A stretch of DNA of 36,941 bases from Planctomycetota bacterium (GTDB taxonomy: Bacteria; Planctomycetota; Phycisphaerae; FEN-1346). Shown one piece after another: positions 1 through 7,909 of this stretch. The translations under genes were made by a program, and so were the position numbers. Where the stretch lies: the NCBI GenBank assembly GCA_026386995.1, contig JAPLMO010000062.1:1-36941 (forward strand), given 5' to 3'. Under the pieces are notes generated by a model, which did no database searches, was not told where the DNA came from, and worked only from the letters and a program-made list of their open reading frames with translations. Numbering within the stretch: position 1 is the first letter of the stretch; each line of letters opens with the position of its first letter.

Positions 1-65
1 TCCGGCTTCCGCAACCGCACCTTCGGCCCGACTTCACGGCCCGCTTCGATCTCGTGATTGTTCAT
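1..65 (-). CDS. 5' end of an unidentified gene, cut by the window edge
   Basis: On the minus strand an ATG at 65-63 opens 21 codons that run off the left edge. The peptide begins MNNHEIEAGREVGPKVRLRK. The piece GPKVRLRK resembles the N-terminal strand of many GNAT acetyltransferases (a glycine, two residues, then VRLR), but this is too little for assignment. Upstream on the same strand lies CTATAAC, which could be a -10 box; no clear Shine-Dalgarno is visible. It would be transcribed divergently from the gene at 485. Function is unknown and even its reality is uncertain because so little is present. Confidence 0.35.
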   Translation of the reverse strand, partial: MNNHEIEAGREVGPKVRLRKP

Positions 66-130
66 GGCCACAGTTATAGCGCCCTTGTCCTAAAAAAGCG
101 CGCGAAAAAATCACAGGCTCTGAGCGCAGC

Positions 131-172
131 GAAGAATCTCGTCTTTCCCGCGGCGTCACAGCGAGATTCTTC
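131..172. repeat. Inverted repeat, 11-bp arms
   Basis: Arms GAAGAATCTCG (131-141) and CGAGATTCTTC (162-172) are perfect reverse complements separated by 20 nt. The flanks GAGCGCAGC and GGCCCGCAAGCGGGCC add further palindromic sequence. It lies in a non-coding stretch and looks like an interspersed intergenic element rather than a terminator, since no T-run follows on either strand. Confidence 0.6.
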
Positions 173-347
173 GGCCCGCAAGCGGGCCTCAGAATGACAG
201 AGTGTTCCTTTGGCAATGCAGCGGTCAATAGAGTGGTCGCCATGCCGCATTACCCCACCCCCCTCACCGCGGGCCAACAGCCCCCTCCCAATGCCCGCCC
301 GGATGGATATAATGGACTGCCGGTTTTCACCCGGCCGATAAAGATAG

Positions 348-441
348 AACCGCGGAGAACGCGGGGAGCGCAGAGACAGACGGCGACTTGTGTTTCAAAA
401 AGAAACTCCCTTTCTCAGCGTTCTCTGCGCTCTCCGCGGTT
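348..441. repeat. Inverted repeat AACCGCGGAGA / TCTCCGCGGTT
   Basis: Arms at 348-358 and 431-441 are perfect; the arms then continue with imperfect complementarity (ACGCGGGGAGCGCAGAGA against TTCTCAGCGTTCTCTGCGC). It lies 43 bp upstream of the start at 485 and could form a large hairpin in that leader. The origin is unknown. Confidence 0.6.
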
Positions 442-484
442 AAGGTTTGCTCTTACGATAGCGCCGAGGGCGCCTGGAGGCTGC

Positions 485-2521
485 ATGATCACTCGCATTG
501 CGTTGTCGCTGGCCGCGGTCACAGTGCTGGTTGCCGCCTGCGCGGCGGCCGAAGTGCCGCCGGCCTTGGGCTCGCTGGACCTCGTTACGAAACAGGCGGT
601 CGGCTTCATCCACATTCCGAGCATCAAGTCGCTCGAGAGCGACCTGAAGCGTTTCGCGGCCGAGACCGGCTGGGAGATCGGCCACGGCGAGCACCCCGTC
701 GTCAGCCTCCTCCAGCAGTGGACCGGCATTCAGGCCGGCATCGATGCGGAAGGCAGCGCGTCGGTCGGGTTCCTGAATCCGAAGCAGTTCCAGCAGCGCT
801 TCAGCGTTTACATCCTGCCCGTGAGCGACTGGGACGCGATGCTCAAGGCGACCGCGGGGGAGGAGATGTCGCCGGGCCTGTATGCGCTGACCGGGACGGC
901 CGGGCCGCGATTTGCCCTTCGCCGCGGGCGGTATGTGGTCATCACGAGTTCCGTACGGACGATGGACGCCGTCGCCGGGGCCGAGGGGCTTGTGGCGTCG
1001 CTGTCGGACGAGACCCGCGCCCGCGCCTCCGGGCCGGGCCCGATGGTCTACATCAACGCGCAGAAACTCCGCGACATTTACGTGGACGATATTGCCGCGT
1101 GGTTCAGGGCCGCCTCGTCCCAGTTGTACCACGAGCCCGAGGCCCTCGCCTATGCCGACATGCTGTCGGCGTACCTCATGGGGATCGCGTCGTTTATCGA
1201 CCAGGCGGAGACCGTCGATGGCGCCGTGCGGTTCGAGGCCGACGGCGTGAAGGCCGACCTGGCGCTGCGCTTCGTGCCGGGCGGCAACATCGCCAGGTTC
1301 CTGGTTACCGAGGCGCCCGGCCCGGCGACGTTTCGACTGCCGGTCGGCCGGCCTGTCGAGAGCGTCGAGACGCTGCGCAGCGACCCGCAGGTCCGCACGG
1401 ACCTCTTGATGAAGGCCACGCGGTTCTTCCTCACCGAGGCGCCGCGGCCCGAGCCGCTGCCCGAGACCACCAAGCAGCACGTCGAGGTAGCGATGCAGAT
1501 GTTCGCCGACTCGCTCGGCACGGAGATGACCTTCATGTCCGCGCCCGCCCAGCCCGGCATGGGCACCGAGACGGGCCTGACGATCCTGGAACTCAGGGAC
1601 CCCGAGAAGTTCCGCAAGAGCCTCGACCTGCTGGCGGCCGCCTGGGAATCGCTGGCCGACCAACTCAACCTGTACGTCCGGTTCCAGCAGTTGCCGCAGT
1701 CCGACGACGTGGCCGGCACGCCCGTCACGATGTTTATCCCGCGGTTCCGGTTCGGCATTCCCGCGCGGCACATGGAGTTCCGCGAGCGCATGAAGGCCAT
1801 GTACGGTGCGGAAGGGCTCATTTATCGCGTTGCGGTCGTCGGCAACCAGGCCATAATCTCCACTGGCAGCGACCTCGGCCTTCTGACGCAGGCCATCGAG
1901 ACCTTCAAGAGCGGCAAGCCGCCCGAAAAGCCTCCGGCCCTCCAGCGTCTGGAGAGCCATTTGCCCGGCGGCCAGCAGTGCGCGATCGCGGTCAGCCTGC
2001 CACTTTTTCTCGGCCAGGCGCTGATTCGCGGCGGGACGCCGGTCGACCGGCTGGGCAAGATGGAGGCGGGGCAGGAGGTCGTGGGCATCGGCATCAGGTC
2101 CGACGGCACGACCGCTCGGGTGGCCACGTTCTTTCCGCACGAGCAGATCCGGATGGCGCTGGAGATGCTGAAGCGCGGCGCGCCGGACATCGCCGAGGTG
2201 CCGCACTCGCTGTTTGAGCCGACGCCCGAAGGGCCGCCGAAGGGCGCCCCGCGTGGCGCCGCCTCGCCGCCGGCCGAGCCGCCCGCGGCGCCTCCGGCGC
2301 CCGGCGCCGCTTCGCCCGCCCCTGCGTCCGGAGCGATGTCCCCCGCCAAACTTGGCGGCAACGAGGCCAAGCCCTCGCCGGCCCCGATCCCGCCCCCGGC
2401 CGCGCCAAAGACACCCCCGGCCGCAGCCCCTGCCGTGCCGTCCGGCCTCCCGCCGATAGCCGCGCCCCTGCCTCCGGCTGCCGCGCCTGCCCCCCCGCCG
2501 CCGGTCAAGGCCGCGCCGTAG
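485..2521 (+). CDS. Secreted protein with Pro/Ala-rich C-terminal tail, function unknown
   Basis: This 678-residue protein was not recognised with certainty. The ATG at 485 is preceded by GGAGG (476-480) and begins a clear signal peptide: MITRIALSLAAVTVLVAAC followed by AAAEVPPA. The cysteine may be a lipobox residue (VAAC) or precede a signal peptidase I site. The open frame extends in-frame to 194, but that part overlaps inverted repeats and has no ribosome site. The body (about residues 30-570) has no transmembrane segment and reads like the DUF3352 type of large secreted protein found in cyanobacteria and planctomycetes; this is a weak resemblance. The last ~105 residues are almost entirely Pro, Ala and Gly, a flexible linker or wall-spanning tail. 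It is followed by a repeat region and then the ECF sigma gene, so a shared role is not shown. Confidence 0.8.
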   Translation: MITRIALSLAAVTVLVAACAAAEVPPALGSLDLVTKQAVGFIHIPSIKSLESDLKRFAAETGWEIGHGEHPVVSLLQQWTGIQAGIDAEGSASVGFLNPKQFQQRFSVYILPVSDWDAMLKATAGEEMSPGLYALTGTAGPRFALRRGRYVVITSSVRTMDAVAGAEGLVASLSDETRARASGPGPMVYINAQKLRDIYVDDIAAWFRAASSQLYHEPEALAYADMLSAYLMGIASFIDQAETVDGAVRFEADGVKADLALRFVPGGNIARFLVTEAPGPATFRLPVGRPVESVETLRSDPQVRTDLLMKATRFFLTEAPRPEPLPETTKQHVEVAMQMFADSLGTEMTFMSAPAQPGMGTETGLTILELRDPEKFRKSLDLLAAAWESLADQLNLYVRFQQLPQSDDVAGTPVTMFIPRFRFGIPARHMEFRERMKAMYGAEGLIYRVAVVGNQAIISTGSDLGLLTQAIETFKSGKPPEKPPALQRLESHLPGGQQCAIAVSLPLFLGQALIRGGTPVDRLGKMEAGQEVVGIGIRSDGTTARVATFFPHEQIRMALEMLKRGAPDIAEVPHSLFEPTPEGPPKGAPRGAASPPAEPPAAPPAPGAASPAPASGAMSPAKLGGNEAKPSPAPIPPPAAPKTPPAAAPAVPSGLPPIAAPLPPAAAPAPPPPVKAAP

Positions 2522-2865
2522 CCTGGGGACTCTGGCCCATTCTGCCTCTGGTAGCCCGTCAACTTCAATTATGTGGATGCCACGGCTGCGCAGTTTGCAG
2601 CCGTGCGTCCCCGCCGCCGACCACGGCTGCACAAGGCGCAGCCGTGGCACCCAGCGTCTTGGATAATGTACAATCTGAGTAACGTACTGCACCCGCTTGG
2701 CCCCCCGCCGGAGGAGAGGCCCCGAAGATTGCGGCCCTGCCGGATTATTTTGGTGCAATAATGCCCGTTGTATCGTATTAATCTACAGGGGCGGGACTCG
2801 GTTCCTGTCTGGGGCATTACGGGGCTTCTGGGGCTGCCTCGGACGGACCGCATGGGGTGTTGGTC
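2522..2865. other. Intergenic region with a bipartite palindrome upstream of the sigma gene
   Basis: The stretch contains the palindrome at 2579-2650 and a GC-rich segment around 2696-2720. No convincing sigma-70 promoter was found. TTGGTG at about 2750 followed by an AT-rich TATTAAT around 2775 is a weak candidate. No open frame here has a signal of being real. Confidence 0.5.
2579..2650. repeat. Family C bipartite palindrome, copy 1
   Basis: Two hairpins face each other. The left has CCACGGCTG ... CAGCCGTG around a CGCAGTTTG loop region; the right has CCACGGCTG ... CAGCCGTGGCAC around CACAAGGCG. Each half forms a stem on its own, and each half is an approximate reverse complement of the other. 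Related copies are at 23403-23475 and 29236-29313. Confidence 0.75.
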
Positions 2866-3525
2866 ATGGCCAAAGCCATTGCCGCTGTCGCGGGGGCATT
2901 TGAGCACGCGGGGCGTCGCGGGGCCGCGGCGGATTACGACGTTTCCCTGATGCTCGCCTTCCAGAAGGGCGACGAAGTCGCCTTCCAGGAACTCGTCGAG
3001 CGCAATCACGCCCGTGTCATCGGCTTGGCCTACCGCTTTGTCGGCGACGTTACTGACGCCGAAGACCTGGCCCAGGAAGTGTTCCTGCGGATTTACCGTG
3101 CCCGCCTGACGTACAAGCCCACCGCGAAGTTCTCGACGTGGATGTTCCGCATCACGGCCAACGTCAGCCTTAACGCCCTGCGGTCGCGGGCCAGCCGCCG
3201 CGACGACGTCTCGATCGACCAGATGGCCGACGTGCACGAGGGGCCGCGCGCCATTCCCGACCCCGACACGCGCACGCCCGACCACCAGATGCACCGCGAG
3301 GAACTTCATACGCAGGTCCGCGACGCCATCGGCTCGCTCCCCGAGAAGCAGCAGATCGCGGTTGTCCTGAACAAGTACGAGGGGATGAGTTACGCCGACA
3401 TCGCCCGGACCATCGGTTGCAGCACGATGGCCGTCAAGAGCCTTCTGGCCCGCGCCCGCGACAACCTGAAGGACCGGCTGCTTCTGTATCTGAAGACGGG
3501 CCGCGGCCGCCGGCAAATCGCTTGA
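2866..3525 (+). CDS. ECF-family RNA polymerase sigma factor (RpoE-like)
   Basis: This 219-residue protein has the two-domain layout of ECF sigma factors and would direct RNA polymerase to a special promoter set. Region 2 (about residues 30-100) has DAEDLAQEVFLRIYR, the polymerase-binding and -10 recognition helix, and KFSTWMFRITANVSLN. A polar linker follows, then region 4 (about 150-205) with LPEKQQIAVVLNKYEGMSY and the helix-turn-helix ADIARTIGCSTMAVKSLL. The ATG at 2866 is chosen because GGGGTG (2854-2859) sits 6 nt upstream; a GTG at 2857 would add three residues. Downstream on the same strand are a zinc-finger anti-sigma factor and a small membrane protein, the usual ECF regulatory unit, but a 372-bp repeat cluster intervenes. 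Which promoters it reads cannot be told from the sequence. Confidence 0.93.
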   Translation: MAKAIAAVAGAFEHAGRRGAAADYDVSLMLAFQKGDEVAFQELVERNHARVIGLAYRFVGDVTDAEDLAQEVFLRIYRARLTYKPTAKFSTWMFRITANVSLNALRSRASRRDDVSIDQMADVHEGPRAIPDPDTRTPDHQMHREELHTQVRDAIGSLPEKQQIAVVLNKYEGMSYADIARTIGCSTMAVKSLLARARDNLKDRLLLYLKTGRGRRQIA

Positions 3526-3591
3526 GTTTCGTTCCCGCCGGATTCGATAAACACTCGAAGTTGTGCGGCTCTGCGCGCGCTGCAATAGCGG

Positions 3592-3671
3592 GTGTGGCAC
3601 GGCTGGCTTGTCCAGCCGTGGGAAAGGTCGATGGCTTTCCGCCACGGCTGGACAAGCCAGCCGTGCCACAC
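3592..3671. repeat. Family A bipartite palindrome, copy 1
   Basis: The left half begins GTGTGGCACGGCTGG and forms a hairpin CACGGCTGG-CTTGT-CCAGCCGTG. The right half is its reverse complement, ending in CCAGCCGTGCCACAC. The centre GGAAAG...CTTTCC (about 3620-3640) can also pair. The left flank CAATAGCGG recurs, reversed, beside copy 2. Other copies: 7781-7882, 9110-9186 and 20551-20642. Confidence 0.85.
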
Positions 3672-3677
3672 TGACGT

Positions 3678-3785
3678 GGGTGGCATGCCCACGGCCTGCC
3701 CGCCGCGGCGGGCTGCCTTTGCGTGGGCATGTGGCGCGTCGACCAACGACCATGCCCAGGCAACGGCGGCCTGGGCATGCCACCC
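3678..3785. repeat. Family D palindrome, long copy
   Basis: Terminal inverted repeats GGGTGGCATGCCC (3678-3690) and GGGCATGCCACCC (3773-3785) flank GC-rich sequence containing GCCCGCCGCGGCGGGC. A 41-bp short form of the same element is at 11108-11148 between modA and modB. The long form may be a short form with an inserted piece, or the short form a deletion derivative. Confidence 0.75.
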
Positions 3786-3897
3786 ATGCGGAAACTTTTG
3801 ACGCAGCCGGCCGCGCGGGGGGGCCGGTTTTTTCCGGCACCTCGGCCCGCGCGGCGGGTTCAGTACTGTGGAACCACGAACTTCGTGAGGCTTGAAC

Positions 3898-4401
3898 ATG
3901 CCGTCGCCGGTTTGTCACTGGGTGCGAAGCGTGCTGACCGCCTATCTCGACGGCGAACTTAAAGCCTCGACGGCCGAGGCGGTCCGCCGCCATCTTGCGC
4001 GGTGCCCCGAGTGCGCCCGGCGCGCGGCGGGCCTGGAGCAGGCGTGGAACCTCATGGGCGCCGCCGCCGCGCCTGAGCCGCGCGTCCGCCCGGGGTTCAC
4101 CGAGAGCATGATGTCGCGGATCGTCGAGGAGAAGGAACTGGAGGCCCTCGAAGCCCGCCTCCGCCGCGGTCGCCGCGCCCGCCAGGCTGTTGCGGCGCTG
4201 ACGGGCCTTGCGGCGGGCCTCGTCCTGGGCCTATCGCTTTACACGTGGACGGGCCTGCCGTCGGAGCCGAACAGCCCGGTCGAGCAGGAGGTCAGCCGCA
4301 GCGTGGCTTTCCTGGAGGACGCCGACCTGCTGGACGAAATAGCGGTCGTCGAAGTGATGGAACAGATGACGGGCGCTCGCGTGCCCGAGGATGGAGCCTG
4401 A
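3898..4401 (+). CDS. Zinc-finger anti-sigma factor, membrane-anchored
   Basis: This 167-residue protein would bind and silence the ECF sigma factor encoded just upstream. The N-terminus is a zf-HC2/anti-sigma zinc finger: Cys6, then His32-x3-Cys36-x2-Cys39 (HLARCPEC). An Arg-rich stretch (about 88-94) precedes one transmembrane helix (about 96-116, AVAALTGLAAGLVLGL). The C-terminal ~50 residues would lie outside the cytoplasm and are acidic. ATG 3898 has GAGG (3887-3890) 7 nt upstream; a TTG at 3892 is also in frame. It ends 2 nt before the next gene, which implies translational coupling. The family assignment is firm; the sigma partner is inferred from position. Confidence 0.9.
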   Translation: MPSPVCHWVRSVLTAYLDGELKASTAEAVRRHLARCPECARRAAGLEQAWNLMGAAAAPEPRVRPGFTESMMSRIVEEKELEALEARLRRGRRARQAVAALTGLAAGLVLGLSLYTWTGLPSEPNSPVEQEVSRSVAFLEDADLLDEIAVVEVMEQMTGARVPEDGA

Positions 4402-4403
4402 TC

Positions 4404-4964
4404 GTGCCGATGCGGCGTGAACAACTCGTGCGGCTTTTGGCGCAGCGGCGGCGCCGGACGCGCCTGCTGCTCGCCTGCCTGACGACGGCCGTGGCGTGCG
4501 GCTTCGCGGCGATCGCCGTCGGCCCGCGCTCTATCATCGGCGGCACGTCGCAGGGGATCGTGGCCGCACCGGTCGCCGACGGGCGGACGCCTGCGGCCGC
4601 AACGGCCCCTTCCGGAGGCCTGTCGCCGATCTCGGACCAGTTGTGGCTCGACCCCCGCGAAGTCCAGGCTAACATGATCCGCTGGGCGGGCATGACCGAG
4701 GCCGCGCGGCGGGCGCTCCTGGCCCGCTACTGGCAACTGGCGTCGCTGGACTCGGCCGACCGCGACCGGATTCTCCAGCAGTACGCCGCCTTCAGAGATC
4801 TTCCGGAGAGCCGCCAGGAAGCATTGCGGACCAAGGCCCTGAAACTGCGCCAGTTCATCCAGAGCCTCAGCCCGCAGGACGTGGCGGTCCTCCAAGGCAT
4901 GAACGAGCGCGACCAAGCCGAGCGGCTGCTGGAACTCTGGCAGGCGCGGCATAAGACGTGGTGA
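4404..4964 (+). CDS. Small membrane-anchored protein of the sigma operon, DUF3106-like
   Basis: This protein has 186 residues from the GTG at 4404, or 184 from the ATG at 4410. A very basic start (RREQLVRLLAQRRRRTR) leads into one hydrophobic helix (LLLACLTTAVACGFAAIAV), giving an N-in, C-out topology. The exported part, after a low-complexity linker, is helical. It contains repeated W/L...R..LL.RY and LPESRQEALRTKALKLRQF segments that recall DUF3106 proteins, which often accompany ECF sigma/anti-sigma pairs. The resemblance is by eye. It starts 2 nt after the anti-sigma stop and so is almost certainly co-translated. A role as sensor or modulator of the anti-sigma factor is plausible but unproven. 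Confidence 0.75.
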   Translation: MPMRREQLVRLLAQRRRRTRLLLACLTTAVACGFAAIAVGPRSIIGGTSQGIVAAPVADGRTPAAATAPSGGLSPISDQLWLDPREVQANMIRWAGMTEAARRALLARYWQLASLDSADRDRILQQYAAFRDLPESRQEALRTKALKLRQFIQSLSPQDVAVLQGMNERDQAERLLELWQARHKTW

Positions 4965-5402
4965 CCAGTCAATAGCCGGGCATCGTCCCAGCCCCAAGCA
5001 GGGTGGGGGGAAGATGTCCGCAAGGGATGGAAGATGCGGTGGGCGGATACGCTCACCGCAACTTTTTTTACGCCCCCGGCCGCCGCACGCCTCCTACAAC
5101 GCCACATTGCGCGGCGGGTCTCCCGACCCGCCGCGCAAAACCTTGAAAGTAACGCTGTCATACGAGCGCCCGTGACTGGGGCCATACGACGCTTCCCTTG
5201 TTTTCCCTTGCCGGGTCTGTTTGAAGGAGTAGAATATTGGTAAGTTCCGAAATGCACGGATTGTGATGGTCGGCGTACCGCAGCGCGTAGGGGTCCTAGC
5301 CGCCTACCGCGGACGCAGAAACGCGGACATAAGCCAATTGCAGAGAGTGCAATGTGTAGCCAGAACTCGTCCTCATAACGAGAATTACTATAGGCGGGAC
5401 AC
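4965..5402. other. Intergenic region with a family B palindrome and two small stem-loops
   Basis: The region holds a family B element (5104-5137), a stem-loop ATTGCA-GAGAG-TGCAAT (5337-5353) and a second small one CTCGT...ACGAG (about 5367-5383). The last two lie just upstream of the gene at 5403 and could be operator or leader structures. GC falls towards the right, matching the next gene. A 69-codon open frame at 5034-5243 overlaps the repeat and has no support. Confidence 0.5.
5104..5137. repeat. Family B palindrome, copy 1
   Basis: GCGCGGCGGGTC (5109-5120) and GACCCGCCGCGC (5125-5136) are perfect reverse complements around TCCC. The left flank CTACAACGC is shared with copies 2 (around 12823-12868) and, more loosely, 3 (16271-16333). 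Confidence 0.75.
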
Positions 5403-6548
5403 ATGGATAACCGGCCTTCAGCGTCGCCAGGTCCCGGCGAAAGCGCTCCGCAAACGCCTTCTCCGCAGGGCACCCCCCCTGCGCCAGAATCGCCGAAGGC
5501 TCCGCCAGTTTTGGAGCCGGACAATGCCTCCCCGTCGCTGCCCGCTGACAATACTCAGTTGAGTACTCAAGATCTAAAAGTACCTGGCGTTGATGGCAAG
5601 GACAGCGGTCCCCGCTTTGGGGATTACATGGCCTTGTACAACAGCCTGGACAAGATTCTTTGGGGCATTCCAGCCTTTGTGATAATGGTTACACTCACCG
5701 GCCTTCTGGCCTTCGGGGAGAAGTTTTCGAAGCCTGATAGTCGTTTGTTCACGCTATCTCACGAAATGTCGGTGACTGTGATTTGCGGCATGATATGTGT
5801 TCTTTACCTTGTTGGTGCGTATTGCATCTACCGATTGCGCAAACACCACACGCGTGCAGGCGAGCACCTTCAGCATCTGGAATCAGGAGACAAGGTGCCA
5901 GAGCCGTACTTCAAGAGGCGATTGGTAACCGCCAAGCAGTGGTGGTGGGGGGCACCCAGTTTTGTCGCAGGGGCATGTGTGGTGTTTGCCGTCCTTGCGG
6001 CATTAGGCGCAATAGCCCCGTGGCTAGGTAAGGATGCAGCGGAAACCATGCGAACCCCAGCACAAGGGGAGGGGAAAATGGAACGAATGCCAGGAGATTA
6101 TATCGGCCGGTACGGGATGTATAACAACCACGAGCGTATGGACAACGGAGAAATGAGGTTCAGGTTGATGTCGACGGACGGTAGCGGATACATACGCACA
6201 GTGGCGGGAGCGGCGGGCGCGTGGCAGAACAGCCATTCGCATGCGCATATCGTTGAAACATACATCGTCCAGACCGGCTGGATGGTGCTGGCGGAATTGA
6301 GGAACGGACAACTTGTCCCATTAAAGCTAGAGCCACGCGAGATCGTCACAACCGAAATCGGCGTTATACACAATGTCTATCTTCCGCCACACGCAGTCAT
6401 CCACACGGTTAAGCACGGGGACTGGCCTGAGGAGGATTGGATACAAAGCCACGAGTTCGACGAGATGACGAAGCACCTCTCGGAGGAGGAAATTCTCAGG
6501 CTTGTAGAACGTGCCCAGGGAAGCCCTCCGCATGAAGCAACGCGCTGA
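5403..6548 (+). CDS. Three-helix membrane protein with C-terminal cupin domain
   Basis: This 381-residue protein is of unknown function. Residues 1-70 are rich in Pro and Ser and probably disordered. Three hydrophobic helices follow (about 85-104, 121-143 and 184-207). The rest is soluble and includes a cupin-like beta-barrel (about 270-340): HSHAHIVETYIV gives the His-x-His...Glu metal motif (His278, His280, His282, Glu285), and a later His (330 or 334 in PPHAVIHTVKHG) would complete it. Cupins bind metals and small molecules or sugars, so a membrane-tethered sensor or enzyme is possible. GGCGGG just before the ATG is a weak ribosome site. GC is clearly lower and codon use more even than in the neighbours, suggesting later acquisition. 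It converges on ribD, with 33 nt between the two ends. Confidence 0.82.
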   Translation: MDNRPSASPGPGESAPQTPSPQGTPPAPESPKAPPVLEPDNASPSLPADNTQLSTQDLKVPGVDGKDSGPRFGDYMALYNSLDKILWGIPAFVIMVTLTGLLAFGEKFSKPDSRLFTLSHEMSVTVICGMICVLYLVGAYCIYRLRKHHTRAGEHLQHLESGDKVPEPYFKRRLVTAKQWWWGAPSFVAGACVVFAVLAALGAIAPWLGKDAAETMRTPAQGEGKMERMPGDYIGRYGMYNNHERMDNGEMRFRLMSTDGSGYIRTVAGAAGAWQNSHSHAHIVETYIVQTGWMVLAELRNGQLVPLKLEPREIVTTEIGVIHNVYLPPHAVIHTVKHGDWPEEDWIQSHEFDEMTKHLSEEEILRLVERAQGSPPHEATR

Positions 6549-6581
6549 TGCTGGCTGGATGCCCGCCAAGGCGGGCCGCCC

Positions 6582-7721
6582 TCAAAACTCCCCCACCCGC
6601 CCCTGCACCAGCAAATCCGGCCCGACCTGTTCTACGGTCATGTCCGAAATCGCAAGCGAATCGGCCAGCGTGCGGCCGTCGGGGCCTGAGGCGGGGCCGG
6701 GGGCTGGGGAAGCGGCGAGAATACGGGGAGCGATGAAGATCATCACGCGGTCCGCCATGTGTGCGGCAAAGAGCGAGCCGAAGAGGCGGGCGCCGCCCTC
6801 CACGAGCACGCGGGACCAGCCGCGATGGCCCATGTCGGCCAGCACCGCTTCGAGCGACACGCCCGCGTCGGCCTGCGGCACGCTCACGAGTTCGCAGCCT
6901 GCCTGGCGCAGGGCCGCGGCGCGGTCGGCCTGTGCGGCCAGGGCCTCGGCGGTCGTGTAAATAATGACGGGCGTCTGGCGGGCCGAGCGGGCCGGCTCTT
7001 TCGCCGGATCGATGATCAGGCGGCCATCGAGGATCACGCGGGCCGGCTGGCCGCGCTCGGGCAGCGGATCGCAGTGGCGGACGGTAAGTTGCGGCTCATC
7101 GGCCACGGCGGTCCCCGCTCCGACGACGACGGCGTCGCACACGCGGCGGACCTCGTGGACGCGGCGGCGGCTCTCCTCGGAGGAAATCCAGCGGCTGTCG
7201 CCAGCCGAAGACTCAGTGGCCGCGGCAATGCGGCCGTCGAGCGTCATGGCCCACTTGGCGATCACGAGGGGCAGGCCGGTCTTTGTGCGCTTAAAGAACG
7301 CGGCGTTTAAGTGCCGCGCATCTTCTTCCAGCACGCCCGAGGCGGTCTCGATGCCCGCTGCCCTGAGGATCTCCAGCCCCCGGCCCGCGACCTGCGGGAA
7401 GGGGTCGGTGACGGCCGCGACCACGCGGCGGAGGCGGGCGGCCAGGATGGCGGCGGTGCAGGGGGGCGTCTTGCCCCAGTGGCAGCAGGGTTCGAGGGAG
7501 ACGAAGAGTTCCGCCCCGCGGGCCGCAGGGCCGGCCTGCTGGAGTGCGACGACCTCGGCGTGCGGGCCGCCGAACCTCGCGTGAAAACCTTCGCCGACGA
7601 TGCGGTCGCCCTGGACGACGACCGCCCCGACCATCGGGTTGGGCTCGACGCGGCCCAGGCCCTGGATGGCGAGGTCCAGTGCCCGTCGCATGTAGCGCTG
7701 GTCGCGGGTGAGGTCGTTCAC
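6582..7721 (-). CDS. ribD: Bifunctional riboflavin biosynthesis deaminase/reductase RibD
   Basis: RibD carries out two successive steps of riboflavin synthesis: deamination of the pyrimidine intermediate made from GTP, then NADPH-dependent reduction of its ribosyl chain. The 379 residues match the usual length. The N-terminal cytidine-deaminase-type domain (1-145) has the zinc site His54-Ala-Glu56 and Pro-Cys79...Cys88 (PCCHWGKTPPC). The reductase domain (about 150-375) has AKWAMTLDGRIA and VLVEGGARLFGSLF. The start is a GTG at 7721; no good ribosome site is seen, and Met11 is an alternative. It is the last of a minus-strand group after dksA-like and lspA, separated from lspA by a family A palindrome. 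No other rib gene is in the window. Confidence 0.95.
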   Translation of the reverse strand: MNDLTRDQRYMRRALDLAIQGLGRVEPNPMVGAVVVQGDRIVGEGFHARFGGPHAEVVALQQAGPAARGAELFVSLEPCCHWGKTPPCTAAILAARLRRVVAAVTDPFPQVAGRGLEILRAAGIETASGVLEEDARHLNAAFFKRTKTGLPLVIAKWAMTLDGRIAAATESSAGDSRWISSEESRRRVHEVRRVCDAVVVGAGTAVADEPQLTVRHCDPLPERGQPARVILDGRLIIDPAKEPARSARQTPVIIYTTAEALAAQADRAAALRQAGCELVSVPQADAGVSLEAVLADMGHRGWSRVLVEGGARLFGSLFAAHMADRVMIFIAPRILAASPAPGPASGPDGRTLADSLAISDMTVEQVGPDLLVQGRVGEF

Positions 7722-7780
7722 GGAATGTATCCGTTCATGGAAGGCGGCTGCTCATACATGTTTCGCACATCCGAACGCAA

Positions 7781-7882
7781 TGTGGCACGGCTGGCTTGTC
7801 CAGCCGTGGAAAACGTCGCTGGCCTTCCACCACGGCTGGACAAGCCAGCCGTGCCACACCCGCTATTGCGGGGCGCGCGCCA
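7781..7882. repeat. Family A bipartite palindrome, copy 2
   Basis: It begins TGTGGCACGGCTGG and ends CCAGCCGTGCCACACC, followed by CGCTATTGCGGGGCGCGCGC. That right flank is the reverse complement of the left flank of copies 1 and 4 (GCAATAGCGGG and GCATTAGCGGG), so the mobile or amplified unit is longer than the palindrome itself. The core is inserted in opposite orientation relative to those copies. It fills the gap between lspA and ribD. Confidence 0.85.
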
Positions 7883-7909
7883 CACGCCGAGCACATACCA
7901 GCACCCACC

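Larger units (their letters stand above)
66..484. other. Intergenic region with two inverted-repeat elements
   Basis: No convincing gene lies here. The first inverted repeat has 11-bp arms GAAGAATCTCG (131-141) and CGAGATTCTTC (162-172). The second has arms AACCGCGGAGA (348-358) and TCTCCGCGGTT (431-441), with the homology continuing inward through GCGCAGAGA-like sequence. An exact TATAAT lies at 308-313, but no -35 match sits 17 bases upstream, so promoter status is doubtful. If it is used, the second inverted repeat would be in the leader of the gene at 485. Confidence 0.6.
3526..3897. other. Repeat cluster separating sigma and anti-sigma genes
   Basis: No gene was found. Two intergenic palindromes lie back to back: a family A element (3592-3671) and a family D element (3678-3785). 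Together they fill about half of the stretch. Such strong hairpins could reduce read-through from sigma to anti-sigma, changing their ratio, but no T-tract makes either a standard terminator. Confidence 0.6.

Noticed and set aside
440..2758. Minus-strand open frame of 772 codons opposite the secreted protein gene
   Set aside because: Arg/Gly/His-rich shadow frame typical of high-GC DNA; the plus strand has a signal peptide, ribosome site and sensible composition.
3592..3785. CRISPR array or attachment site
   Set aside because: The repeats are single palindromic elements without regular spacers, and copies are scattered across the window.
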